Assembly (NCBI GenBank): GCA_022844565.1
Contig: JALHLK010000029.1
Location: forward strand, 1 to 60,603
Direction: 5' to 3'
Length of the DNA stretch: 60,603 nucleotides
From: Saprospiraceae bacterium
Lineage (GTDB): Bacteria > Bacteroidota > Bacteroidia > Chitinophagales > Saprospiraceae
The number at the start of each line of letters is the position of its first letter. Position 1 is the first letter of the stretch. The position numbers and the translations under genes are program-made. A model generated the notes under the pieces. The model was not told where the DNA came from, searched no databases, and saw only the letters and a program-made list of their open reading frames with translations. Shown here piece by piece: positions 52,232 to 60,603 of the stretch.

Positions 52232-54049
52232 ATGCGAAAATTCATCATATTATTCCTCTTTTGGAAATCACTTTTTAACCTTCAGGCTCAAAATTCTTGC
52301 TTTTGTAATGACTATATTCTTTTAAAAAATAATCCAAAAAATAAAGAAGAAGAAATTATCAAAAAATTAATTTCTAAAAATGGAATATGCAAGGCAAAAG
52401 GTTATGAATTATGGGCTGATAATTTAGAAAGTGAAGTAAAGCTTGATTCGGCTTTAGAAGTTATTTTAATCGCAGAAAAATTATATAAGAAATCTTCATG
52501 TAGTGATACTATTTTATTAAATACCTATAAAATTTTAGCTCAAATTTATTACAGTAATGCAGATTATGTAAATGCCCAAACTTATACACTAAAAATGAGT
52601 AAATGTGCAGAGAATGCGGGTAATTTTTACGAACAAGCACTAGGCTATACAATGGTTGCTCAACTTTTTAATCAAACTGATCAAGCTTCAACTGGGATTA
52701 AGTATACCAACAAAGCGGCACAATTGTTATCTAAAATTGAAAAGGAAAAAATGTCTACCATCATATCAGTCTTAAGCAGCAGATACTTATGGCATTTTCA
52801 AGATACAAAAAACGAAGGTAGTCTTGATTTATCAGAATCATATGCTAGACAGTACTTATCAATAGCAAAATTACAACAAGACACTTTAAAGATCAACAGA
52901 GCTTTAAATAAACTACAAGGTGTGAGCTATGAGCGCAAAGACTATAAGAAAGCAATGACTTTACTAGATTCGGCAGCAATTTATTTAAATGAAAATGACT
53001 ATGAAGGCCTGCGTTTGCATTATTATGACAAAGCCGATATTTTAATAGAACTTGATGAATTAAACCAGGCCCAAGTTTCAGCGGATTCAGCATTATATTA
53101 TGTTAGTTTTAGTAAAAACCCATCTTATTTGGCAGAAGTTTATGAATTAAAAGAACGAATTGCCTTTACCAAAGGTGACCTAAAGCAAGCATATGAAATG
53201 AATAAGCTTAAGACAATGATTATCGATAGTATACGTAATGTAGAAAAAATTGAAGCTGTCACTGAATTAGAGAAGAAATATAGTCAAGTCAAAAATGAAA
53301 ATATTATCAAAGATTTGGATAAAAAAAATCAATTTTATCTATTAATGTCTTTAAGTGCGTTTTTAGGACTAGTGGCTATTGGTTTTTACCTTAGACAACA
53401 AAAATTAAATCACAAACAAAATATTCTCGAAACAGAACAAAGGCTCAATCGTGCAAGAATGAATCCTCACTTTTTTTTCAATGCACTTTCAAGTCTTCAG
53501 AAATTTGCTCTTGCTGATAATGATGGGCAAGCATTAGCAAGTAACTTATCAAAGTTTAGCAACATCATGAGAGAAACTTTAGAAAGTACATATAAAGATT
53601 ACATTACCGTCGAGCAAGAAATGGATTTTCTTAATGAATATTTAGAGGTTCAAAAAATGAGATTTCCCAATACTTTTAGTTTTAATATTCATGCAAACGA
53701 AGATATGGAATTGAATGATATATTAATTCCTTCCATGATTCTACAACCATTTATTGAAAATAGTATCGAACATGGTTTCTCAGGAATTGACCATAGTGGA
53801 CATGTGGATATTTTCTTTAAAATTGAAAATGATGAATTAAAAGTCGAGATCATAGACAATGGAAAAGGTCTGAATACTGCTTTGAAAGAAAAAAATGAAC
53901 ACATTAGTAGGGCAGGGCAAATTCTTAAAGATCGAATTTATCTACTAAATATCAAATTAAAAAGTAAAGCTGGATTTAGTATCGATAACAATAAAGATGG
54001 TAAGGGTACGATTGTAAAAATTCATTTACCTTTGATGTACCAAAGTTAG
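52232..54049 (+). CDS. LytS-type TPR sensor histidine kinase
   Basis: About 605 residues from the ATG at 52232, which gives a signal peptide ending NLQAQ; the frame opens upstream at 52178. Residues 30-380 hold TPR repeats in the periplasm (Cys-rich N-terminal end), with one membrane helix near 390-408. The cytoplasmic part is a His_kinase domain of the LytS/YehU type: NPHFFFNALSSLQKF (phospho-His), then ATPase boxes LQPFIENSIEHGFSG and IIDNGKGLN. The downstream gene, five bases away, is its LytTR response regulator. The signal is unknown. Confidence 0.9.
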   Translation: MRKFIILFLFWKSLFNLQAQNSCFCNDYILLKNNPKNKEEEIIKKLISKNGICKAKGYELWADNLESEVKLDSALEVILIAEKLYKKSSCSDTILLNTYKILAQIYYSNADYVNAQTYTLKMSKCAENAGNFYEQALGYTMVAQLFNQTDQASTGIKYTNKAAQLLSKIEKEKMSTIISVLSSRYLWHFQDTKNEGSLDLSESYARQYLSIAKLQQDTLKINRALNKLQGVSYERKDYKKAMTLLDSAAIYLNENDYEGLRLHYYDKADILIELDELNQAQVSADSALYYVSFSKNPSYLAEVYELKERIAFTKGDLKQAYEMNKLKTMIIDSIRNVEKIEAVTELEKKYSQVKNENIIKDLDKKNQFYLLMSLSAFLGLVAIGFYLRQQKLNHKQNILETEQRLNRARMNPHFFFNALSSLQKFALADNDGQALASNLSKFSNIMRETLESTYKDYITVEQEMDFLNEYLEVQKMRFPNTFSFNIHANEDMELNDILIPSMILQPFIENSIEHGFSGIDHSGHVDIFFKIENDELKVEIIDNGKGLNTALKEKNEHISRAGQILKDRIYLLNIKLKSKAGFSIDNNKDGKGTIVKIHLPLMYQS

Positions 54050-54054
54050 GAAAA

Positions 54055-54816
54055 ATGAATTTAGTTAAGATTCTTATTATTGACAACGAACCTGATATTC
54101 GGGAGATTCTAAAACAAATGATCATAAAATGGGCAAGTGGTTCATACATCATCGATGAAGCAAACGGTGTAGCCAGTGGATTAGCTAAAATTAATAGTTT
54201 TAAGCCGGATATTGTGATGCTTGATGTAGAAATGGATGATGGTACAGGATTTGATTTACTTCAAAAAGTTAAAGAACCAAGTTTTCAACTTATTTTTACA
54301 ACTGCTCATAATAAATATGCTGTCAGAGCATTTAAATTTAGTGCCATTGAATATTTAATGAAGCCTGTAGACCCAATCGAACTATCTTCTTGTCTAGAAA
54401 AAGCAACTCAATTTATAGCTCGCACAATTTTTCAAAGGCAACTTGAAGTTTTAATGGAGCAAACAACAGAAAAAAGACCTAAAGAACCACAAATTGTTCT
54501 TAAAGATGCCGAAAAAACATATTTCGTTAAGTTAAGTGAAATCATTTTTTGTAATGCCCATGGTGCATACACGAAATTTTATTTGACAAAGGGAGAACCA
54601 ATATTTATGTCTCGAAATCTTGGAGCTTATGAAGAAATTCTTGCACCTGAGGGATTTATAAGAACACATCATTCTTGTCTCGTAAATTCTACTAAAATTA
54701 AAATTTATGATAGAAAGAATGATAGTGGTACTTTGATGGTCGAAGGAGGACATATCCTACCCATTTCACAAAGGAAAAAGGATTTTGTTGTTCAGTTTTT
54801 AGAAAATGGATTTTGA
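54055..54816 (+). CDS. LytTR-family response regulator
   Basis: A 253-residue protein. The receiver (1-125) has IIDNEPD, phospho-acceptor Asp in IVMLDVEM near 57, Thr in IFTTAH and Lys in LMKPVD. The LytTR DNA-binding domain (145-253) has IVLKDAEKTYFVKLSEIIFC, GFIRTHHSCLVNSTKI and LPISQRKKDFVV. It follows its kinase by five bases and forms a two-component pair with it. Targets are unknown; LytTR proteins bind short direct repeats. Confidence 0.92.
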   Translation: MNLVKILIIDNEPDIREILKQMIIKWASGSYIIDEANGVASGLAKINSFKPDIVMLDVEMDDGTGFDLLQKVKEPSFQLIFTTAHNKYAVRAFKFSAIEYLMKPVDPIELSSCLEKATQFIARTIFQRQLEVLMEQTTEKRPKEPQIVLKDAEKTYFVKLSEIIFCNAHGAYTKFYLTKGEPIFMSRNLGAYEEILAPEGFIRTHHSCLVNSTKIKIYDRKNDSGTLMVEGGHILPISQRKKDFVVQFLENGF

Positions 54817-54966
54817 TTTTAAGTCTTATACTTCATCATCGTTTAATGGGTGGGTAAAAGCACATTTTTAGGAATTCTGTTTTTGTAAATATCCTTTAAA
54901 TATCAATTGCCAAATCTATTTATTCACTTGTAAAAGAGGAAAAAAAAGTAAGATTAAATGAATTAA

Positions 54967-55209
54967 TTTTGTTTTATAATTCAAGTTTTAATTTCTCCTA
55001 ATCCAAGTACAGGTGTTTTTAATTTAAACACATTGGATGCTGTTAATTACAAAATATATAATTATTTGAATTCTTTGATTCTTGAGAGCAAAATTTTTGA
55101 GAATAAAAATATTCAAATAGATCTTAGTCAAAACCCTGCAGGCCTTTACCATTTAATAACCAATACAATCGACGGGCAACAAAAAACACTACGACTTATA
55201 AAACAATAA
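54967..55209 (+). pseudogene. orphan T9SS type-A sorting-domain fragment
   Basis: An open frame of about 80 codons after a TAA at 54964 encodes ISPNPSTGVFNLNTLD near its start and NPAGLYHLITNTIDGQQKT then LRLIKQ at its end. This is the complete pattern of a T9SS C-terminal sorting domain, but it has no start codon, signal peptide or cargo. It must be the tail of a deleted secreted-protein gene. The bases 54817-54966 and 55210-55484 around it hold no other gene. Confidence 0.75.
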
Positions 55210-55259
55210 CTTTAATTTGATTCCCCTTTTTTAATTTACTTTTATTTAATAAAAATGAT

Positions 55260-55293
55260 GTCCCTGATGATGGTCAAATTATCAGGGACTTTT
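55260..55293 (+). terminator. Rho-independent terminator
   Basis: GTCCCTGAT (55260-55268) pairs perfectly with ATCAGGGAC (55281-55289) and is followed by TTTT. It lies downstream of the T9SS fragment, presumably the terminator of the lost gene, and still insulates the helicase promoter. Confidence 0.85.
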
Positions 55294-55397
55294 CATTTTT
55301 ATTCAAATTTTCCACAGATAAGTGTAAAAAAATTAATCTATATTTTAATAAAAACAAATTGTAAATCAGACATTTGATTGTCATATATTTACTTATA

Positions 55398-55429
55398 TTG
55401 ATTTTATTCAATGTAAAAACCTATCTTTG
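55398..55429 (+). promoter_or_regulatory. housekeeping promoter of the DEAD-box gene
   Basis: TTG at 55398-55400 and TATCTTTG at 55422-55429 are 21 bases apart and fit the Bacteroidota -33/-7 form. The leader to the ATG is about 50 bases, as often seen for cold-regulated RNA helicases. Confidence 0.65.
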
Positions 55430-55484
55430 CACAAAATATCTTCAATATTGAAGTTCAATTCAATTTTTTTTATACAAATTATAT

Positions 55485-56765
55485 ATGCATTTTAGCGATT
55501 TAAACATTATAGAACCTATTCTCAAAGCGATAGAAGGAGAAGGTTATACCACCCCAACACCAATTCAAGCCCAAGCTATACCACAAATGTTACAAGGAAA
55601 AGACGTCCTTGGCTGTGCACAAACCGGTACAGGCAAAACAGCTGCATTCGCGATTCCAATTTTACAATTACTTAACAAAGCACCTCAGCAAACTCAAAAT
55701 AAGAGAAAAATTAAGTCATTAATACTTACTCCTACACGTGAGCTTGCCATACAAATAGAAGACAGCTTAAAAACCTATGGCAAAAATCTAAGCTTAAGAA
55801 GTGCCGTCATCTTTGGGGGGGTAAATCAATCAAAACAGACCAATGAACTGGGCAGAGGCATTGATATCTTAGTAGCGACACCAGGAAGGTTACTTGATCT
55901 AATTGGACAAGGATATGTTGCTTTAGACGCTATTGAATTTTTTGTACTAGATGAAGCCGATAGAATGCTAGACATGGGCTTTGTAAATGATGTCAAAAGA
56001 GTGATAAAATTATTACCAGTCAAACGTCAAAATTTATTCTTTTCTGCCACGATGGCTCCTGAAATTTTAGAACTCGCAGGTACAATATTGCAAAATCCTG
56101 TACTTGTTGAAGTTACTCCAGTTTCATCTACTGCCGAAAAAATTTCGCAATCCATCTATTTTGTAGATAAAAATAATAAAAATGCCTTGTTGGTCAGTCT
56201 ATTAGGAGAGTCAAAGGCCGAGACCGTATTAGTATTTTGTAGAACAAAGCACGGTTGTGATAAAATCGTAAAATTTATCGCATCTCATGGTATAAAATCA
56301 GATGCTATTCATGGCAACAAAGCGCAAAATAATCGCCAAAGAGCCTTATCAAACTTTAAAAACAAAGTGATTAGAGTTTTGGTGGCCACAGATATAGCAG
56401 CACGTGGTATTGATGTAGAAGGTATGGAATTAGTCATCAATTACGATTTGCCAAATGTGTCGGAAACATATGTTCACCGTATTGGTAGAACAGGTAGAGC
56501 TGGCAAAGATGGTCAAGCAATATCTTTTTGTGATTTTGAAGAAAAAGCTTACCTCAAAGACATAGAAAAATTGACGAAGCAATCCATTCCAGTTGTTAAA
56601 GACCACCCTTTTCCAATGACATTCTTTGAAGTTGTCAAAAAAGAAGTAAGACCTCCAAGACCTAAAAACTTCATGGGGAATAACCAAGGTTTTGGCAAAA
56701 CTAGTGGTGGAAATAGCGCAGGTGGCAATAAAAACATGAGAAGGTTTAGTCAAAAACAAAAATAA
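55485..56765 (+). CDS. DEAD-box RNA helicase (RhlE-like)
   Basis: A 426-residue helicase with all core motifs: Q motif (GYTTPTPIQAQAIP), motif I AQTGTGKT, Ia TPTRELA, Ib TPGRLLD, II DEAD, III SAT, V ATDIAARGID and VI HRIGRTGRAG. The C-terminal tail (about 375-426) is basic and Gly/Asn-rich, typical of RhlE-like enzymes that bind RNA nonspecifically. It unwinds short RNA duplexes in ribosome assembly or mRNA decay. It has its own promoter and shares a convergent terminator region with the next gene. Confidence 0.94.
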   Translation: MHFSDLNIIEPILKAIEGEGYTTPTPIQAQAIPQMLQGKDVLGCAQTGTGKTAAFAIPILQLLNKAPQQTQNKRKIKSLILTPTRELAIQIEDSLKTYGKNLSLRSAVIFGGVNQSKQTNELGRGIDILVATPGRLLDLIGQGYVALDAIEFFVLDEADRMLDMGFVNDVKRVIKLLPVKRQNLFFSATMAPEILELAGTILQNPVLVEVTPVSSTAEKISQSIYFVDKNNKNALLVSLLGESKAETVLVFCRTKHGCDKIVKFIASHGIKSDAIHGNKAQNNRQRALSNFKNKVIRVLVATDIAARGIDVEGMELVINYDLPNVSETYVHRIGRTGRAGKDGQAISFCDFEEKAYLKDIEKLTKQSIPVVKDHPFPMTFFEVVKKEVRPPRPKNFMGNNQGFGKTSGGNSAGGNKNMRRFSQKQK

Positions 56766-56795
56766 AAAGGGCATTTTAGGAAAAACGCCCCCTTT
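56766..56795. terminator. bidirectional terminator hairpin
   Basis: AAAGGGC-a-TTTT and AAAA-ac-GCCC(CC)TTT form a hairpin directly after the helicase stop. A-runs and T-runs flank it on both sides, suiting the two convergent genes. Confidence 0.6.
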
Positions 56796-56828
56796 ATCAT
56801 TCAAATCAAAATGTCTTATTTTTTCTAC

Positions 56829-59800
56829 TTATTTTTGTATTAATAATTTTTTAGTAACAAATCCTTCTGCTACTACAAAATAGATTCCATTATTGTATCT
56901 CGATACATCGATAGAAGATTTGTTTTCAAAAGTAGTAATTGATTGGCCTGACATGTTGTACACCCTTCCAGTCAATTCTCGACTAAAGTAAACTTCTGAT
57001 ACATTAGAAGGATTGGGGTAAACGGCATAATCACGATCTTCGATTAATTCTACACTTGAGGCGATATTAGCTATCACTTCAAATATGGATACTGTACTAG
57101 AAATTTCATTGGCTACCAATATCAAATTTTTACTGTTTGGACTTTCGTTTGCTGTTATTGAAATGATACCTTCAGCACCTAAGTCATCTGTTGCTAGCCC
57201 TTTTCTATTATTGACGTATGTGGTAAAAGTAGGGCTTTCTGGATTTGACACATTAAAAACGGCAACGCCTCCAGTACGCTCTAAAGCGACAAAAGCAAAA
57301 GTTTTACCATTTATGATAGCAATAGCAACACCTTCTGGTTCGGGTCCTTTGTTGTCAGATCTATTTTTGCGTGCTATAGTTGGACTGCTGTTATTAGCAT
57401 TGAAATATACAGAATCTTTTGTAATTCGCTCTAACCAATCCCCAGAATCCCAAACGAGTTTACCATCAGCAGCATTCCAGATCGAGAAAGACCTTGAACC
57501 TATCAAATGTAATTCATCAAAGTCTCCATCACGATCAGTATCACCTGTGAATCCTGAAATGACCAATCTTCCCAATGCATCATCCCTCCTCAAAAGTGTA
57601 GAATCTGGAAATTTTGTAGGATCTAATCTGATATTGGTTACGGTTGTCTCTTCTACCACATTACCCCAATCTCTAAAATCTCCTTCATTTGCCGTTATTA
57701 GATAATTCTTACCACCAATTTGAAAACTTGACATTGCATCAGGGGCATATGCCATTTTTACTGGCCAATTGCTCAATGCCACAAAGTTATGTCGATCGGT
57801 TGCATCAAAACCATTACCCGGCAAGGTCGCATCTTTAAAACCAAGCGGGTATACTAATGGATTTGTACCATTTAGTGCAATTTCTTTGGTCGTTATATCG
57901 ATGACTACCATGGCATTGTTTTCTTGCATAGACACATAGGCAAATTTAGAATCTGGTGAAAAGGCTATATATTCGGGTTCTAAATCTTGGGCAACTGTGA
58001 CCGTATCTATTCTTGGTCCAGATCCAAAAATACGAACACCAGCCGCTCTCAAACTCGTTTTTAATGGATTTAAACTTCTAAGGTTTATGGTTTTTACATC
58101 AGATTGAGTAGTATTTAAAATGCCTTTAGAAATGTCAATTAAACTAACAGAACCCTCAGGGTCTTCTGCGTAATTGTTTGTTGGCTCTGCTTCATTTGCT
58201 GTAGCTACCGTTTTACCATCCGGTGAGATGGCTACCATATCGGGTAATACACCAACCGTCAAAGTTTTTAATACTGTGCCGGCCGTATCAAAAAATGCAA
58301 CCCTACCGTTTGATGATTTGATCGAATCTTCAAAACCTGCGGCAATTATACCATTTTGACATGTCACTGAATTTATGCCTCCTAAAGAACGAATATCTAC
58401 GGAGCGTATCGCTTTTGGTGAAGCAGGATTTGCAAAATCTACAATGTCTAAACGATTAGCAAGAGAGTTGGCAATAAAAAGACGTTTTGAGGTTTTTTCG
58501 TAGGCTACAATTTCAGCTGAATTTGCACCTACTGCAGGTTTGTTGACGTAACTATTTAACAATTTTAATTCTAATTCATTGGTTCTTGCAGGTGTTTTTC
58601 TATCATCATCTTGAAGGAAAACAATTGCTACAGAATCTCTACCTATTGCCCCATTTGTAGGATTTCTTAAAATAATTGAAAAATATTCATCCGATTCTTC
58701 TATCGCATCGTTGTTTGGGCGAAGTACATTGAAAGTCACCGTTCTTGCAGATGCGCTCGTGTCACCAGTAAAAGTAAGTTGAAACTCTCCTGAATTTTGT
58801 AAATCACTACTCAACAATGCAGACCCATTTGCTTGCAATACTTTAACAGTTGTAGGCTGGCCGTTAGGGTTGTTGATTGTAGCGTTGATGGAAATATTAG
58901 CAGCACTTTCTGAAACTAAAATAGACCTAACTGCAAACTGCATTGTAGGAATTGCCGCTTGTACAGGAAGTCTATTTGGTGACGCTGAGATGTTTATATT
59001 ATTAAATGTCTTTCCAAGGCTTGAAGTAGAGGCCCTCCAATTACTTGCTACACCATTGTCATTTGCTGGATTGATAATTTCTAAAGAAGGTCCAAGACCG
59101 TCTGGTTCAAGTGGCCAAGGTGCAGCATCGTCGTAAGTCAATGAATCAACTACAGCGTTTAGTGTATTTTGTATCTCTATTTTCTCACCTCCATTACTTA
59201 AAAAATCAGAAGTCCATCTCCCGATAGCACTCACTCCATAAAATCTTCTAAAAGCAACCGAGTCCGAACTTATAGTCGCGGCTTGTGAAGCTGCCAAAGA
59301 AAACTCAGGAAATACACCACCAATACCAGCAGTAAATTTTAATCCTCCAAGAGCAATTGCACTTGTTCCTCTATTGTAAACTTCTACAAATTCTAGCGAA
59401 TCTCCACCCGTTCCAATATTGTACATCAATTCTGAAATCAAAAGGTTGCCACCAGCGTAATTATTGTAATATAGATTATCGAAAACGGATGCTTCCGTTT
59501 GAGTATTGTTTGCTAAATCAATAAAACCATTACCTGATAAACGATACTTTTTGCCCACCTCCAAAGCAGGTACGGTCAATGTTGTTGTCTTTGTAAGACT
59601 ATCAAAGACCAAGTTACTTATACTTATAGCTGGAGAAAATATATAATTGACTAGATTTGTTGCCGAAGCACGCGTCACGGATTCAGAAAAGGTCAAAATC
59701 AACGTGGTTTGGCTTGGTATTTGAAGACTATTGACAGTAGGAGCTAAGACATCATTACCACCAATAGTAAAAGGAATTGTTGAGAACGGTATATCAGGAA

Positions 59801-60434
59801 CAACTCCATCCATGTGTTGATCTCCTGTACCGTCTTGAGAATCCCAATTGGTTGACACTTGATTTAGCAAAGTGATAATTGCAGATTTGTCGGATGCACT
59901 TCTATTTCCTTTGTAAGCTGCAATGTCTAAATTAGCAGGCAATAGAACTTGCCCCGTGGTACCCGCAACTAATTTTGTGCTATCTAATGAAGCTGATAAT
60001 GCAGCAGGTGTGTTAGTCATTACAACATTTATAAAGAGGGTAGGAGTGTTTTCATTTGTTCCCAAATAAACATATACCGCTTCACCCCCAGCCGCTAGGC
60101 CAGTATTGCCTGTTGAAGTAGCAGACCCAAAATTGACGATAGGGGTATTTGAGTTGAATTTTTGAAAACTTATGATTGTTCCGATTGGGATTATTGCAGT
60201 TCCGGTATTCCATGTTGTGATACTTTCGCCTGTATTAAAAGACGTACCATTCCATTCATCATCTCTAAGATATACGGTAGAGTTGGCAGGAATAGGAGCT
60301 AATGCTACATAGGCCATGTCATCGTCTCCATCAGTATTTAGACCTACACACATCAAATCTCCAGGAGTTAATGATTGAGCATTATTGAATAAGTATAATA
60401 ATACAAATCCAAATGAAAATATTATTTTTCTCAT
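56829..60434 (-). CDS. T9SS-secreted multidomain protein with lamin-tail and choice-of-anchor I domains
   Basis: A 1201-residue protein with a signal peptide (1-19, FNNAQ). Parts in order: an N-terminal beta domain (20-220), a Big/SbsA-like domain (230-325, DVLAPTVNSLQIPSQTTLILTFSESV), a lamin-tail domain (330-460, LLISELMYNIGTGGDSLEFVEVYN), a Calx-beta-like domain (490-610), and a large beta-propeller-like choice-of-anchor I region (630-1110, with ISPDGKTVATANEAEPTNN and YIAFSPDSKFAYVSMQENNAMVVID). A T9SS sorting tail closes it (1125-1201, ending GFVTKKLLIQK). It is probably a surface or released protein with hydrolase-like or adhesive function; no catalytic residues are assigned. Confidence 0.87.
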   Translation of the reverse strand: MRKIIFSFGFVLLYLFNNAQSLTPGDLMCVGLNTDGDDDMAYVALAPIPANSTVYLRDDEWNGTSFNTGESITTWNTGTAIIPIGTIISFQKFNSNTPIVNFGSATSTGNTGLAAGGEAVYVYLGTNENTPTLFINVVMTNTPAALSASLDSTKLVAGTTGQVLLPANLDIAAYKGNRSASDKSAIITLLNQVSTNWDSQDGTGDQHMDGVVPDIPFSTIPFTIGGNDVLAPTVNSLQIPSQTTLILTFSESVTRASATNLVNYIFSPAISISNLVFDSLTKTTTLTVPALEVGKKYRLSGNGFIDLANNTQTEASVFDNLYYNNYAGGNLLISELMYNIGTGGDSLEFVEVYNRGTSAIALGGLKFTAGIGGVFPEFSLAASQAATISSDSVAFRRFYGVSAIGRWTSDFLSNGGEKIEIQNTLNAVVDSLTYDDAAPWPLEPDGLGPSLEIINPANDNGVASNWRASTSSLGKTFNNINISASPNRLPVQAAIPTMQFAVRSILVSESAANISINATINNPNGQPTTVKVLQANGSALLSSDLQNSGEFQLTFTGDTSASARTVTFNVLRPNNDAIEESDEYFSIILRNPTNGAIGRDSVAIVFLQDDDRKTPARTNELELKLLNSYVNKPAVGANSAEIVAYEKTSKRLFIANSLANRLDIVDFANPASPKAIRSVDIRSLGGINSVTCQNGIIAAGFEDSIKSSNGRVAFFDTAGTVLKTLTVGVLPDMVAISPDGKTVATANEAEPTNNYAEDPEGSVSLIDISKGILNTTQSDVKTINLRSLNPLKTSLRAAGVRIFGSGPRIDTVTVAQDLEPEYIAFSPDSKFAYVSMQENNAMVVIDITTKEIALNGTNPLVYPLGFKDATLPGNGFDATDRHNFVALSNWPVKMAYAPDAMSSFQIGGKNYLITANEGDFRDWGNVVEETTVTNIRLDPTKFPDSTLLRRDDALGRLVISGFTGDTDRDGDFDELHLIGSRSFSIWNAADGKLVWDSGDWLERITKDSVYFNANNSSPTIARKNRSDNKGPEPEGVAIAIINGKTFAFVALERTGGVAVFNVSNPESPTFTTYVNNRKGLATDDLGAEGIISITANESPNSKNLILVANEISSTVSIFEVIANIASSVELIEDRDYAVYPNPSNVSEVYFSRELTGRVYNMSGQSITTFENKSSIDVSRYNNGIYFVVAEGFVTKKLLIQK

Positions 60435-60489
60435 TTTACTTTTTTACGGTTTTATAAAAATTTTAAACCATAAAGGTAAATCCGAGAGA

Positions 60490-60520
60490 TTGTTCAATAA
60501 AGTGTGTCTACATATCTTTG
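60490..60520 (+). promoter_or_regulatory. housekeeping promoter at the window end
   Basis: TTG (60490-60492), 20 bases, then TATCTTTG (60513-60520): a strong -33/-7 match. The next ATG is only four bases after the -7 box, so its transcript would be nearly leaderless, unless the in-frame ATG at 60564 is used. Confidence 0.6.
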
Positions 60521-60524
60521 TAAA

Positions 60525-60603
60525 ATGAAAGAAGAAAGAACAAAAATTGAAACAGAAGAATTAATGCAAAGGATGCAAAAGCACCTTTATTCTAAAGAGC
60601 CCT
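60525..60603 (+). CDS. partial CDS, N-terminus only
   Basis: An open frame from ATG 60525 runs off the window. The visible part is charged (KEERTKIETEELMQRMQKHL) and looks like a helix. In-frame ATGs at 60564 and 60573 could be the real start, as the upstream ATG abuts the promoter -7 box. No family can be assigned from 26 residues. Confidence 0.45.
   Translation, partial: MKEERTKIETEELMQRMQKHLYSKEP

Noticed and set aside
1-60603. tRNA or rRNA genes
   Set aside because: I saw no cloverleaf-like segment or rRNA-like conserved block when reading the gaps; a covariance-model search would be decisive.

Overview
The window is AT-rich and comes from a member of the Bacteroidota. Several secreted proteins end in type IX secretion (T9SS) sorting domains. 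Many promoters show the Bacteroidota form TTG-N20-TAnnTTTG. Caspase-like, CBM9/DUF5916, DUF418, AAA/PD-(D/E)XK and LytTR proteins are typical of that phylum. The style resembles Saprospiria; this placement is inference. I saw no tRNA, rRNA, CRISPR array or intact transposase.

Layout. 1-15972: housekeeping and envelope genes (TPR lipoprotein, amidohydrolase, ABC exporter with a LolA-like protein, DinB, DUF418, caspase-like protease, CBM9/DUF5916 outer membrane protein, small secreted proteins), with gaps holding MITE-like palindromes. 16070-21741: a regulatory patch with two LuxR-type response regulators, a TPR histidine kinase, an AAA/PD-(D/E)XK protein and a LytTR regulator; two of these promoters share one inverted repeat. 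21839-23791: a trimeric-adhesin-like protein with a self-cleaving S74 chaperone. 23925-26819: a tightly coupled operon of a guanidino-modifying hydrolase, a phosphatidylserine-decarboxylase-type enzyme and a MATE exporter, possibly a small unknown metabolic pathway.

26970-42141 is a complete Wzx/Wzy-type exopolysaccharide (EPS) locus on the minus strand. Every EPS gene falls in one of three transcription units (from 42141, 34815 and 29248). Each unit has a sigma-54 promoter (GG-N10-GC), with the -24 GG starting exactly 40 bases upstream of the A of the ATG. Each also has an upstream site TTCCA-N5-TGGAA-N13-TGGAA that starts exactly 98 bases from the start codon. Behind an AbiE toxin-antitoxin pair (42610-44080) lies an operon encoding a sigma-54 enhancer-binding protein, an H-NOX nitric-oxide sensor and a hybrid histidine kinase with an HNOBA domain (44244-49460). 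The most economical reading is a nitric-oxide-sensing phosphorelay that switches the EPS locus through sigma-54. The promoter geometry is seen directly; the link to H-NOX is inference.

49776-60603: a T9SS-exported serine hydrolase, two near-identical 162-bp MITE-like palindromes, a LytS/LytTR-type two-component pair, an orphan T9SS tail fragment, a DEAD-box RNA helicase, a 1201-residue secreted multidomain protein, and the start of a gene cut by the window end.
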